Positions 27,401-42,400 of a DNA stretch of 64,000 nt are shown piece after piece. Both the position numbers and the translations under genes were made by a program. How positions within the stretch are numbered: position 1 is the stretch's first letter; each line of letters begins with the position of its first letter. Source of the DNA: Eupeodes corollae (taxonomy: Eukaryota; Arthropoda; Insecta; Diptera; Syrphidae); assembly GCF_945859685.1 (NCBI RefSeq), contig NC_079148.1, forward strand, positions 57,670,421 through 57,734,420. The letters run 5' to 3'. The notes below the pieces were generated by a model, which saw nothing but the letters and a program-made list of their open reading frames with translations, was not told where the DNA came from and made no database searches.

Positions 27401-30400
27401 TGCATTCCTTCTGATTTCTCTCAGAATGATTCATTTTCCCAAGAAGGGGACTCTTTTCTGATAGGTTGCACATATTACACTCTAGGGGTAAATCAGGTCT
27501 GTGTGGAATGAAATTTAAATCTATTAGTGCACTAGGTAACTAATCCTAACTAGTCTGGATGCGGAGGGTTCAGAGTGATAGCCTATGCGGGCGACGTTGC
27601 TATAGCAATTTCAGGAAAGCATCTTAACATCCTAAAAGAACTCTTACAAAATGCCTTGGACAGACTAATACTTTGGGCTGATCGGTGTGGACTGGGTGTT
27701 GACCCACACAAAACCGATCTGGTCTTATTTTCGAGGAGATACAAAATTCCATTTGTCAACCCTCCCTATATTAAAGGAATCCAATTAAAATTCTCAGACG
27801 AGGTTAAATACCTGGGTCTTTTCTTAGATAAAAAACTAAATTGGATACGCAACGTTCAGGAAAGAGTCAAAAAAGCTACTGTAGCTCTCTTTTCTTGCAA
27901 AAAAGCTTTTGGTAATAAATGGGGTTTACAACCCAGAATCACGCATTGCACATCGGTAATTAGACCGATTTTAACGTATGGTGGACTGCTTTAGGGAAAG
28001 GTATAAACAGGGATAAGATAAATAAAGTCCAACGTTCAGCTTGCCTATGTATTCGCACGACCCCGTCTGCGGCACTGGACACCTTGCTCTACCTAACACC
28101 TCTCGACATATTTAGCATATTAATAGCTGAAAGCTCTGCTATTCGCCTCAAAGCTTCGTCGCAGTGGAGTGGACTAACAACAACATTGGCCACTCTCTCT
28201 AAGGTATTTAGAATCAATTCCAAAGCACACAGACTACACTATCCTCCAACTGCAATTCGACAGAAACTTCCAGATTTCTATGCCTCCCAGATCTTTTTGG
28301 GAGGATAGGACATTCTTGGAGGATGAGTCAATCTATTTTTACACAGATGGGTCAAAAACGAAAGAAGGGGTTGATGGAGGTGTGTACTCTGAATGACTAA
28401 AATTAAGTCTCTCATTCCGCCTTCCCAATCATTGTAGCCTGTTCCAGGCGGAACTTTTGGCGATGAAGGAAGCCTTGTCCTGGCTCAAAGAAAACGGGAT
28501 ATCAACATCTGATATCCGTATTTTCTCTGGACTCTGTCTCTACAAACTCTATAACAGTCCATAACTGTCGATCATCTGTAATGGAGATGGCGCAACAGTT
28601 TAATTTTCACTTTTGCTGGGTGCCGGGCCATAGAGACAGGAGGGCAGGCACCAGGTGGAACAACATCACCACGTGTCAAGTCACAAAAAACATCTGGCCA
28701 ACACTGGATTTAAAACGTTCAAGGTGCTTGCTCTCTCTAAGCAGATCGCATAAAAGACCAGACACTGTCTAATAAGGAAGCACGCCACGAGACTAGGCGT
28801 ATTCTCAAATGACTTTTGCAAAAGCTGTATGGACGAGGAAGAGGAAGAGGAAGAAACGGTTCTTTATCTTTTCTGCACATTCCCTGATCTGGCTCGAAAA
28901 CGCAAGAATTGCTTAGGAAAATTCTTCTTTAAGGATCTAAACGATCTAAATCATATCGGTATAATCAGCCTTTCACGTTTCGTAAGGCACTCAAGCTGGT
29001 TCGCATTGAGCTTAGGAGGAAGCCTCAAGATTCGTATGGTATCACAATGAGCCATTAAACTGGCCTAAGTGTGTCCGTTTCCTTCTTGGACAGCCACTAT
29101 AACCTTACCCTAACCTAGTTCACTACGTAGTCTGACCAACATAGAAATCACACGGACATTATTGGAAACTTTAAAATAGTTGTTGTTTGCAACGCTATGA
29201 CTTAATCTGCTGAAAATTGTTCTGTACACGGAATTAGACGCTTCAGCAATATATTCACCTCTACATTTCTCATCAAACTTCGAAATGGCTTCATACAAGA
29301 TGTTGTTAAATCCTCGATGGGTAAATTAAAATTAATTTGCCATTCCTGAGCAAGATCTTGCCAATCTCGATACCAACTATTTTGATCTTGTATCGCTTTT
29401 ATGGTCACTCTTTTCACGACCCGTGAATTATTCATTTTAAAAACGTTAAGCAAGAAGATCGTTTGTAACTTCAATGGTTTTATTAACAAACATTTGGCAA
29501 ATGAAATATTCTTTTTATTAAGTGCGTTAGGAGAATTTCAACCGAATTATACTTTTTACATCCCCATACCTGCGATCCATATAAAAGTATGCTATCAGCT
29601 ACTGCTTCAAATACTTTAAACTTGCTACGATGAGCTATACACTTATTTATGAAGCATTGTTTCCATGTCATATTAATAGCAGTTTTCGCGTTAACCAATT
29701 TCTCCTTCAAGTGTTTTTCCATATTTGTATTCTCGATTTTCCATTTGATGCATTACGTCAACTATCACTTTTAATAACCATAACCTTCGATTTATCTTTA
29801 TTTACTATTAAATTCCATAGCTGATAATACTGGTAAACCCTGTTAATCATGAGCTGCAGTTTCCGGTGAATGCGCAAACATGACTATATAGTAGGCGAAC
29901 AGAAGTGCCTTGATCCGCATCCCTGCGAAATCCACTCCACCCGGCAGATAGTCTAAAAGGTCGTCTATGAAGAGTGCAAAAAAGTAGGACTTACAACCTT
30001 GTCTCACTCCCGTGAGGTTTCAAACCAGTCTGAAATATATTCCCCTGTCCATACAGCCGCCATTTTTTCTCTGTAAAGGTGCTCAAGAACGAAACCAAAT
30101 TTGAATGATATCCCAACACTATACAGCTTATAGAATAGTGCATGTTGAAGTAGAAAATAACATTACTAATCATCATTAAACTTTTATTTTTAAATCTTGT
30201 AAATAATTCTTAAATATCTTCGATTTAAATTCAAATTCTGTAACTGACAAAATATACTTTTTAAATTCAAATCTGGCACTCACATTATACCAATCGCCAT
30301 CTTTTTTATATTTATAAATTCGCCTTAAAAGTTTAACTGTAAATGTAACGTAATCTCTCTTTCGAAATTACATAAATTTTTGTATAAGTACCTTCTAACG

Positions 30401-33400
30401 AAATAAAATCTTTTGGATTCTTATTGTACAACCCTTAGGGAAAATCGCTGTCTTTTTTCTTTAACAAATCTCGTCATTTTATTTCGCTCGCTTTGATGGT
30501 CTTTATTCGAAAGCCATTCAAAGTCCTCGATGTTTTTTCGCTACCGTTGATAATTCGATCAACGCATCAACAAGGATCTACCTATCCTTTCGATAAAGGG
30601 TATAATAGAGATCTCCGGGATGACGGTCAAGACTTTTGATCGTTCAGTGCACCTCAATCGATTGTATCAACAGCTGCTTTAAAATCGATAAAAAATATAT
30701 ACGGCTTTTTCCTTTGTCTCAAGAAACTCTCGGCCAAGCTCCTGAATATAAAAACGTTATCTATTGCTGAATATTCCTCATCAAGTTTCCGGTCTCAATC
30801 CAACTTACAAGACACTTATGCATCATCGTTGTAAATAGCTTGTAAGATGCATTTAAAAAAGAAATCCCTCTGTAGTTAGCTGCATCTAATAACGATCCTT
30901 TCTTGTGGATTGGAATTATAATAGCATCTCGAAATTCATCATGGACACAGTTCTCCCTCCAAAACTGTATTAAAATTTTTTAAAAGGTGCTCTTAAGCAC
31001 GACAGTACCATATTAAAAAAAAATTTCACTGGAATACCACTTGAACCGGCTGCTTTTCCATCTTTAAGCGTCTGCAGCGTTTCTAACAACTCCCTAAATG
31101 TAAATGCACAGTCTTAAGAGTCGACTACGAATCCAGATGCTGGAATTGCCACTTTGTCGGCTTTATTTCAGGAATAAAAAAAGTACTTGATTCCTGTGTA
31201 TGGATGGTAAAACGTTTTCCATTTAGCTTTCTAGCCAGTTTACAAAAATAAGGGGAGTTTTTACAAGATGCTAATTGGACTGCTTGCTTTTCTGCGTTTA
31301 ACTTTCTTTTAGTCTTACAAAGCTTCTTAAACTTCTTATTTGCCTCTATATAAAAACTTTTAAATAATCCTTAGGAGTATGTTAAGATAATAGAAGCTCA
31401 CCTTCATTTTATTTGTAGAAGAAGTGGAGTCTGTTTATTTTTCTTTATCTTTAAGATGTTCATATGTGAAACTTCGACAAGTCATAAGGTAGTTGCGAAT
31501 ACTTAACTTTGAGTTAAGACTGACGCTATGAGCATTCAAGCACCAATCTTCTTCAATAAGGGATATATAAGGCTGACTGATTATGGGTACTTCACTACAG
31601 TTTCCTGAAGAACAAAAACACATTTCCTAAAATAGCATTCATCAATATTCCAGATCTTTGAAGTTGCACTCCAAGACACTTTGTATACAGTAATACAAAT
31701 CTACTATGTACCTACATAGCTAGACAACACTTAGCTTCAAAGGAAGCAGTAAGTTGATATATGTAACAAAAAGTATTACCACCTGTGTAGAAAACTAAAA
31801 ATAGAATTATTCAAGTTTTCCTTGAAAATATGATGCAGTGTGCTTATCAAAGGTCATATAAATAACATTTAGATAATGAAAGTAAGGGAGGACAGCTTTT
31901 GATTTTCGGTTTGTTGTTATTTACAAACAAGGGTATAAAGTTAAAAAGGTTGAGTTCAAAATGTCAGTTTGGGGAAATAATTTAAGGTTAAGATACCATA
32001 GCAAATTATAAATAAATAAAACAAATTCACTTATATTGCTAAAAAGCGAGGCAATGGTTATATTTAAACCCTTTAAGTGCCAATGAAGCAAGTAAAAAAA
32101 CGAGAGGTAATTTTATTTTATTTGTATAGATATTGAAAATTCGAAAGCCTAAAATCAATGAGTGTAACTTGTTGATGAGAATGAACACTTTTAGACAAAT
32201 GTCCGACTTTCATAAAAATCAAACTTGACATGCTTTTAACATCATACATGTAATTTTACGTCACTAGAAACTCTAAAGTAAATGGAAACTGCTTGTTTTA
32301 ACGCTTTGGGAAACCAAATTTTATATTTTTTGCTTTCATTTCATTTTTGCAATTTAAATTTCTAAGAACTCAGAGATTTGTTTGTTTTCAGAAATATAAA
32401 CAAAATTTCTGATTCAATTTGATCACTTTTCTTGTTAGAAATCTGAGACAAGAATTTGTGTCATTCGTTTTCTCAAGTATTTTCTATCCCAAAGCTATTT
32501 ATGTATAAATATTTTATTCTACTGTTGTGCCAATCTGACAGAGAAAAATGTCAGTAATCTTAGAAATAAAGGGTGTCCCAAAATTAACGCAAGATTTGAA
32601 TTAAATAGAAAACGCCGTTTTTAGTCTTTTGATAGTTATATTTTTATTGACTTGTAAAGTACATAGGATAGGGTTATGTATGGAATAACACATCGGACAA
32701 ATGGCCTCCACGGCTTTGCATGCACATGCGCACTCTTTTGTTGAAATTTTCCATGACCATTCTGCATAAATGTGGCTGAATTTCGTTGATGCAGCGTTGA
32801 ATCTCCTCCTTTAATGCACGGGTGGTTGTGGGCTTGTTGACATAGACTTGTGATTTCAAATAACCCCATAAAGAAGTCTAATGGTGTTAAATCACACGAT
32901 CTAGTAGGCCAATTTTGATCACTGAAACGAGAGAGTACACGACCTGGAAATGTCTCATGCAGTAATTGAATTGTTTCACGGGCTGTATGACATGTGGCAC
33001 CGTTTTGTTGAAACCACATATTGGACACATCAATATCATCCAATTTTGGCAGAAAGACCTGTGTAATCATGTCGCGATATCGAGCACCAGTAACAGTTAC
33101 TGCTTGGCCAGCATCATTTTCAAAAAAATATGGCCCAAATATGCCTCCAGCCCAAAATCCACACCATACAGTCACGCGGTGTGGATGCATTTGTTTTTCG
33201 ACAGTCACATGTGGGTTCTCCGGACCCAAATGCGGCAATTTTGGCGATTGACAAAGCCATCAAGATGAAAATGTGCTCCATCGCTTAGGATGATTTTGCT
33301 CGAAAAATCAGGGTCCATTTGTTGATGTTCAATAATCCATTCCATGGTCATTAGGCTTCAATTGTTGTGTTAATTGAATTTTGTAAGCATGAAGACACAA

Positions 33401-36400
33401 ATCTTTGGTGAGTATACGCTGTAGAGAGGTTCTTGAAATTTGTAATTCTTGTCCACGACGTCGAATTGAGGTTCCTGGATTGTCAGCAACACTCTCACGC
33501 ACTGCTTCGACATTCACATTTGAACGGCTTGTTTTTGGACGACCAGTGTGTTTGGCGTCTCCAACGGATCCAGTCTCCATGAATTTTTCAATTAATCTCT
33601 TCACAGTTGACGAAAGTTAAAACACTATTCCGACCATATTTTGTATGAAATTTTCGAACTGCAGCCGCCAAGCTTTCACTTTTTTTGAAATATTCTTTAA
33701 TAATGAAGACACGTTGTTCTATCGTGTAACGCTCCATTTTTAATAACCCTATACTGTTAGCTGTCAAATTGTTTTTTTTTCAGGGTTACCAACACTTCAC
33801 TGCACAATTGGCGGCAAATTCAAATCTTGCGTTAATTTTGGGACACCCTTTATAAACTGGACAAATCAATGAAATATTTATTCTTTTGACACCTCAGGTT
33901 ATGTTATGTAATAGCCACACGTAGATCAATGCAGATCCCTTGTGATAGCCTAAAAGTTTTATAACTTCTCTGCTAAGTGAGTGTATAACCTATGATTCTA
34001 TCTGTTACCATTTTGTTGCCGCTTGGCAACCTAAGATACTGTAGACTGCAAATTCTACGAGTACTTTAAGATTACTGAAAAAGTATTTTTCTAAGACTTA
34101 GTATCTTGTGTGGCACAAAACTGGCTAGTGGCATAGGAAGTGAGTAGTTTTCTCGTGATATCGTTGCAACTTTCCATATATTGTTGTCAACAAGCCACAT
34201 TTTCTTCCTATGGTATCCTAAAAGGTTGTGAATGGTTATTATGGTCGCAAGTAATCTTCTAGTCCAGCTAATAAAGGTTTTCACCTAAAAAAAAATTAAC
34301 AGTTTTGAAACTTGGCACATTTACTAACGGATGTCTGGTGATGACCCAAAACAAAATCCTTAAGAATCCGACGTGAGCTCTAGCGGCAGTTAAGAGAAAC
34401 ACGGTATTTTTTCCAGTTTTTTACGTTTATCTCGAAAACTATTTGTCGTATCTAAAAATGTTGTTCCACAAAATTAAGGCTCATTAAATTTTATAAAAAA
34501 AAAAGATTCAACGAACTTTAATGTCAGAAAGTTAGATGGACTAAATACATTACATTCATGACACTCTTTGGTTGGCATCAACATTTATTAGCATTTAGGA
34601 TGTTTCAGGATGAAAAGGGTACATGCATTCAATAACACTATGCTGGCAGTTTGTGTGACAAGTTTGACCAAAGTGAAGAAATCGTTGCCGCAGCTTCATC
34701 TGAGTTCCGTCTATCAAAAAGTGCAGTCAGATTGGGAGGATTTCACCTGTTAATTTCCTTTATTGGTTCAATAGGTTTTCTGATGTGTGGAAGTGGCCTG
34801 CAACAGTTAATGAGTACTATATACGCTCCCGGTTTCTGTCGAAAAGATGCTGCAAGGAAAAGCTTTCGCTAGAGCAGTTCGTGCTTTAATACTAACACAT
34901 ACAGTTGTGTTCATAAAAATAGCAGTGCTCTCCAAATAAAACAAAAAGGCCTTCAATATCAACGTTATAAAATATTTCATTAAACTTCTAATAACAAACT
35001 AAAATATTTTATTCATAATAACAGAAAATAAGTACTATAGATTTTTTACCGTTAGCTTTGTCACAGTAAAAACCGTTTTCAAATATATGGCTGTTCATAA
35101 AAATAGCAGTGCATGACAAAGTACTGGATCTATTACGTAAGAAGTAAGAAAAACTGTAATAATTTATATGAAAGTGTACAAATAATGTGAGCTTACAATT
35201 AGTACTTTGTTGCATAACCATTTTTTTATGATACTTCGCATCTACGTTGCACCGAGTCCACTAAAACCTGGCACCTTTCGACTGGTATTTCGGTGTTTCA
35301 CGAATAACGCACTGCTTCCCACAATTATTTCGAATTCTAAGGTTTTGCTTTATGAACAGCGTTCTTAACATCCCCCCACAAATTTGGGATGGGTTTAAGG
35401 TCGGGAGATTGAGCGGGTCACTCCATAACGAATAACTTCTTCTGCGCAAAACATGGTTTTGCCTTTTTTGACGTATGCTTTGGGTCATAGTCTTGTTGGT
35501 ATACACAAACCAACGGCATTTCCCCTTCAGCATAGGGTAACATAACCTTCACGAGAATTTTCACATACTCGGTTGCATCCCTTATACCCCCGATGGGATT
35601 AATAGGCCCGACCCCGTAGTATGAAAAGCAAGCCCATATCATAATTTTTACTTCACCATGCTTCACTGTTTTTATAGTGTACCGTAGATCGTATGCTGCA
35701 TTTTGCAGACTTCTCACATATTTTCGACAACCCTTGGACCCAAAAAGGACGACTTTGCTTTCACCGCTCCACAGAACATTCCTCCATTTCTCTTTTGCCC
35801 AATCTCTATGCGCTTCAACAAACTCCATTCTCTTTGCCACATGCCTTTTCGTCAAGAATGATGCATTGCGTGAGCTTCGGGCTGGTAACTGTGCTTATAA
35901 AAGACGTCTACGTTACAGCGCTAACAGACACTTGAAGTCCAATTTTTTGTTTTCCTAGAGCCTATGGAAGGGTTCTGTTTTTCTAACTGAACAATTGTTC
36001 TGTCAGTTCTTTCAGTAGCCATCCTTTTTAGGCCTCTCGTTTTCGGTGTATTTTCCCATTTTAAAACGTTACTGACTATTTTTGCTGAGCAGTCTAGGAC
36101 GTTTTGAATATTTTGGTAGGTTTTTCCCTCTAAACGCATTTTTCGAATAAGTTTACGAATTTCTTCGGTGCAGTGTTTTGACCGTCCCATTGTTTATTTT
36201 TGAGCTAATATTTATTAATTTTTTATATGCTAGTATGTTACAAATACTTAAAACTTTATATAGTAAAATATTCACTTAACGAAAAATTAAAAAAATTGAA
36301 TTTTAACACTTTTTAACTATAAAATGAAATCGAAAGACCGTTAGATGCAAGCAACATGGTCATTTTTTTGTAAGAATTGTCGTTATTTAAATAATTGACA

Positions 36401-39400
36401 ATCTAATAAAATGTGATCAACACTGCTATTTTTATGAACACAACTGTACATCTATAGCTAATATAATACTGGAACAAGTCGACATAAGCCAACAGGAATT
36501 AGAAGAAAGTAAGTAGTCCTGCCATAAGTTAATAAACCAGTTATCAAAATTCTTATCACAGAATTTATTTTGTACTAAATTGACATCATAAATTTGTAGG
36601 AATTTATTCAAATTGGGCACCAACGACTCAATATTTTAATGAGGCTTACTTCAAGCCCTCTGTTGGACTACAGTCCAGCGGATTAAGATCCTGTCTCCCC
36701 GACGGTCAATCTTCAGCGCCGATAAACCCCGGTAAATTATCATTAAGCCAAAGCTGGATGGTTTTTGCCTTGTGAGCCGAAAAATCCAGAGTATGCTCGC
36801 AATTAAGGTGTTACTTAAGGGCTTCACAAACTTCTCTAAAACATCGTTTTGATAGTTTGATGCACGTGTTTTGTTAAAAAAAAAAATGCAAATTTGTAAC
36901 ACCGTCATACGAAACTCCCCACCAAACTATCATTGCAGCTGAATGATGGGCGTAAATCCTGTCGATTTGACGCTTAAATTTCTATTCCACTTTGAAAATG
37001 TTCTCATCTGTGAAAAAAGAATTGTGTGTCCTCCGTTTGTTTTCCTTGCGCAGAGCCTGAGTCAGGCGTTGTGCAGTACTTTCGCGGTAAGCACCAAGCC
37101 TTAGTACTTGTTTTATGAGGCGTGATATCGTTCTTGTGGGTATTTTCATTGCTCGAGCCATAATTTTCTGTTTGCGAAGGGTATTTCTTTACGCAAATGT
37201 ATCGTTTTATGGCGAGATGATTTTTTCGATATTTTGAGTGGTTTCAGTTATTCGAAAATCCTACTCCATGTTTATGGTTTCGCATACTTAATTCAACAGA
37301 AACTACTTAAGTTATAAATCTGTTGAAAAGGATCTTGTCTCGTAAACTGATTTAGTAAATATTGAGAACTTAGTTTTAGTTTAGTTTAATTTTATTGAGT
37401 TGATAAAAATAATAATAAGTTTAAACATTCTCTGCTTATTTTAACAAAAATTCTATTGGTTTGGCATAAAAGCTGTCTACCAGACTGACATACTTTAAAT
37501 TCTTATTTAAATTTTGATTATTAATTAACACAGATATTCATATTTTTCTTTCTTGTTTCAAAAATTTTCGTTTGCAATGCAATTTCGATATTTTAATGCT
37601 TTTCTAGTGAAGTTAAAAAGTACTTCCCAGCCACACGATCTATTTAAAATTTTTAGCACTTTCTCTAATTCCAATGAGTGAACTCTAAAATATTGCACTC
37701 GAAATTCCTTTAAAGGGGTTGCATAAGGTACATATAATTGGTAACTCTGGTCGGTGTGGTATGAAATTGAGGTTCAATAATTAACCCCTTAATCGAAAGA
37801 TTGTACTTATTAATTCCGTAGAATGGTTAGCTAAAATGTATGTTCTTTCATTTAAGTAGTGGTCAAATTTGCTATAATACAACCTGTACTGCGAATTCTG
37901 CGCTTCTTCCATGAATTTATGGTACATTCGGTTTCCTTTCTTTAGCAATTCATCAAATTTTGGTTTTAGCGATTCCACTTGCTCTTCAACTGTAAATACC
38001 AGGTTTACTCCACATTCGGATGCCAGTTTCTTCCACTCTTGGACACATCCTCCTTCAATCGACAGTAAGTGCATTAGTATTTTTTTGGTGTTCTCTGCTC
38101 ATGCATTGCTAATACTCGTATTATGTAGTTGAAATGAAGCTTAAGAGTATCCAAAAACATAGGCGGAATACCATCATATAATTTAGGGAACAAGCGGGTA
38201 TTCTAACGGTCGGTAACCCCATGCTTGGGCTTCATATAGAAGAATGGTTGTTGCAGTTGAACGAAACATCACTTGCTTTGATGTATGTGAAATGCTCTTC
38301 TTATTTATGCAGCTGCCCCAAACAGAGCAGATAGCACGCTTTGCATCTGCTAGTTTGCCTTGAAGATGTTTTTTCATATTGGAATTCGATGAAATCAACT
38401 GTCCCAGATATTTATACTCTTTTACGATTTCTATTTCCTGTCCGTTAAACGCCCACTTCTCCAGCCGTGAATATCTTCCTCCGCCACTTCTTAAGATCAT
38501 CATTTTAGATTTAACCAGGTTGGCAGATACATTGCAACTCTTACAATAAATTCATAATCTGTTGATGCGAGGAAAACGATGTCATCTGCAAATAATAGAC
38601 CTGGATTTTCGTCTGACGGAGCTCAATTTCACGTTTAACAGCATCTGTGATATCATTTATGTACAAGATAAACAGTAGTGTGCTAAGAACTCACCCTTGC
38701 CTTACGCCTACTGTTGTTTCGAAACCTTCGGAAGGACATTTTCCATCCCAGATACGAGCAGTATTATTATGGTACAAAGCTTTCAATACATTTATCATTT
38801 TTAATGATATCCCTAGCATATATAATTTATAGGAGAGTGCTTCTCGTGGTATGGAGTCAAAGGCTGCTTGAAAGTCGACAAAGAAAGCATACAGTTTTTA
38901 TTCCTATTTTTGTACATCTCTGCTAAGCTTAACAACGAAAACATTTGGTCAACAGTCGAATAGCCTCTCCTGAAGCCAGCTTGGAACGCATGCAAAATAT
39001 GATTCTTTTCCACCCAATGAGTAAGCCTTTCATATAGAACGGATGAGAATAGTTTTGGTGGTTGTGTTCAAAAACGATATACCTCTATAATTAGCTGGAT
39101 CTTCGAAGTCACCTTTTTTATAAAGCGGATATGTAATTGTTTTCAGGAAGTTATCAGGTACTTCAGCTTTCTCAATGTTATTACGTTGACAGTTATTACA
39201 AGTATGTTTTTGAACTCCGTTGTACAGTTTTTAAAAAAACTCAAACGATATTCCGTCTATTGAGGACTTTAACTTTCTTGACTCTTTTTCTGCAATTTGC
39301 AGACATTTGGCCACCATACCACTAGAGGAACGTCTTTGACAAAGTGTAAAAATGTAGGCCGGCTACATTTTTGGAAAATAAAATAATAAGTAATGGGTCA

Positions 39401-42400
39401 TACACCGTACAGCTTATTTTGACATTTAAACGAAGCTTAAATCATGTAAAATATATAAATATTGATAAATCAAATCAAATGGGGTGGCGCAACAGTCCGT
39501 TGTGAACCAGGGCCTAGTGACTTACAACTCTCAACCATTCCTGTGTGCGAGTACTGTTGTCAGGAATGGAAGGGACCTACAATTTAAGGCCGAATCAGAA
39601 CGGCTAGTTTTTTGAGAAAGCACTTTTTCATGACAAGAATTACTCTTGAAGGATTTGTCAATTCCTCGCAAGAGGCAGTACCCGCGAAAATTATTTTTTT
39701 AAATTAAGGTGGCACAACGCACTAACCATCATGCCACGGGTACTACTCATAATATTGATAGCCTTGGATTATTTATTAAAATACAATTAAACCAATTTTT
39801 CGATAAATGGCAAATAGAAATCTTAGCCAGAAAACAACTGGAAGGCCTTGTTGAAAGTCTTCAGCAACAAGTGAAGAAACTCGAAGAAAAAGTCAACTTG
39901 ATCGACAAAAAGTCCGTGAAAGACAACATATCAAGTCAAAAGTCACCACAAAAAACTGCTAATGAGTTTCATACTGATGAGGAAGAGCTCCTCCTTGAAA
40001 CCGAAGGAAACCGAAATAAACGTAAGTCAAAGAAACGAAAAGCAGAGAGTAGCCCAGAGGCTGTTATAAAATGTCAGCAAACAGGTTCAAAATCAGATAC
40101 TGCTACAATAATGAGAGCATCCTATAAAGAAATAAGAGATTTACCCCAAAATAAGTCGTGAGAGTTAAAGGTACCAGGCAAACTGCCCCACCTCCAATTA
40201 TGATCTCCGGATTGGCAATGTTTGGCGAGCTAAAGAGCATAGTTGAAAAATGCACGAATAAGGCATGTAAATATACATCATACAATAAAGACAATTGGAA
40301 AGTCATTGTTGAAGACGCCGATGCGTATAGATCTGTCACTGAAGAATTGAACAAAAAGAAAATTCAGTGGCACTCGTACGAAAATAAAGCTACAAGATCG
40401 ATAAAAGTAGTAGCAAGAGGCCTTCACTCTTCATGTGTTGCCAAAGAAATTGTCGAAGACCTTATACAAAAAGGCTTTCAAGCTCTCGATGCCAATAATC
40501 TTATTAAAAATTAGATAGTAAAAGACTCCACTGGGGTATCAACGACAAAAAAAGAGATCTCTACCTTTATTTATGCTCACGTTTGAAAATAAAGAAAGTC
40601 TCGATAAGATTTACAGTATTAAATCAATTATGGGCATAGTTGTCAAAATTGAACCACTGCGAAAGTCGAAAACTGTTCCACAATGTAAGCACTGTCAAGC
40701 CTTTGGGCATACACAAAAATACTGCAATCGCGAGTTCGCTTGTGTTAAATGCGAAGGCAGACATGCAACTAAAAACTGTCCCATGGGGAGAGAACAGAAA
40801 GCGAAATGTATTAATTGTCAAGGCAATCATCCTGCAAGTTACAGAGGATGTCCAGTAGCAAAAAAGTTCCAAGACACAAAAAGAAAAAGCAAAACTGGGA
40901 ACAAATTTAGAAACTCAATCAACACAAAACCAGTAGTTGAAAGCAAAAAAGTAACGGTCGATAAAGTTACTAAAAATCAACCGGAAAAAGCAATTGAACT
41001 AAGCAAAAGTGATGAAAATAAATCCTATTTTCAGATTGTAAAAAATGTGCGGAAGAATGATCAAACTTCTATAAAAGAAATGCTGGAACTCATCCTGAAA
41101 AGGATTGACCAATAAGATTTAAACATAAAACAGCTAAGCGAAGAAGTCGCTCTTAAAAAACAATGATGGACAGAACACTCAAAATCGCAACATGGAATGC
41201 AAACGGTCTTTTACAGCATGTATCAGAACTAAACATCTTTTTAGACATAGAGCATATAGACATTTGTTTGGTGTCCGAAACCCACCTCGCTATTGAACAA
41301 AGTCTTGATAATAAATTATCAAACTATACATGTTATCACGCTCCGCACCCAGCTGACAAAGCTGGGGGAGGATCAGCAATACTTATAAAAAAGTGCTTAA
41401 CACACTATGAAGAACCAAAGTTTACTAAAGAAAACATGCAATTAACAACAATTAGTATTGGTATAAAAAAGAAAGAATTCAAAATAGCAGCTATATACTG
41501 CCCTCCGAGGCGCTCTCCAACTGAAGAAGACTATGCAGAACTCCTACATTTGTTAGGACATAACTTCCTTGTTGGTGGCGACTTCAATGCTAAACACACC
41601 CAATGGGGATCTAGGCTCATAACAACAAAAGGTAAACGGCTATACCAAGCAGGCCGAAAATACAACTGCGAATTTTATTCTTCTGGTTCGCCAGCATATT
41701 GGCCATCTGATACTAACAAAATACCAGACCTTATAGACTTTTTCGTAGTTAAAGGTATCAAACGAAATCATATAAGTGTCGAAGGTAATTACGATTTATC
41801 ATCAGATCATACTCCAGTAATTTTATCACTGAGCGAAACAGAAATAATAGAAAAAAGTAATCCCAAGCTCGTGAATAACAGAACAAACTGGAACGAATTC
41901 AGAGACAAACTTGAAAATTTTATAAACCTAAGATCCCCTATGCAAACAATTGAACAAATTGATCATGAAGTAGAACAATTTATTGCTGATGTCCAGCAGG
42001 CTGCAGAAGAAAGTACTCCAACTATTTCGAATGCGAGAGAAAAAGAAATAAAATATCCTATCGAAATAAAGGATTTGATATTGGAAAAAAGAAGAGCTAG
42101 AAGAAAATGGCAATCCACGAGATTCCCAGATGATAAGGTAGTTTTTAACCGTCTTAACAACGAATTAAAACGAATTTAAAAATGATTCACTAAGTAGATT
42201 CCTGAAAAGTCTGACGACGGATGCTTCTACAGAATACTCCTTATGGAAAGCAGCTAAGTGCCTAAAAAGACCTCAGACACAAAACCCGCCGATAAAATCT
42301 CAAGATGGTAAATGGACCGGAAACCCGAAACAAAAGGCTGATCTCTTCGCTGAACATCTCGCGAATGTTTTCAAGCCATTCCCAGCAAGCACAGCTACAG

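Noticed and set aside
34651..34872. Plus-strand 73-codon frame with two hydrophobic stretches
   Set aside because: No recognisable domain, short, and inside a pcm intron packed with transposon debris.
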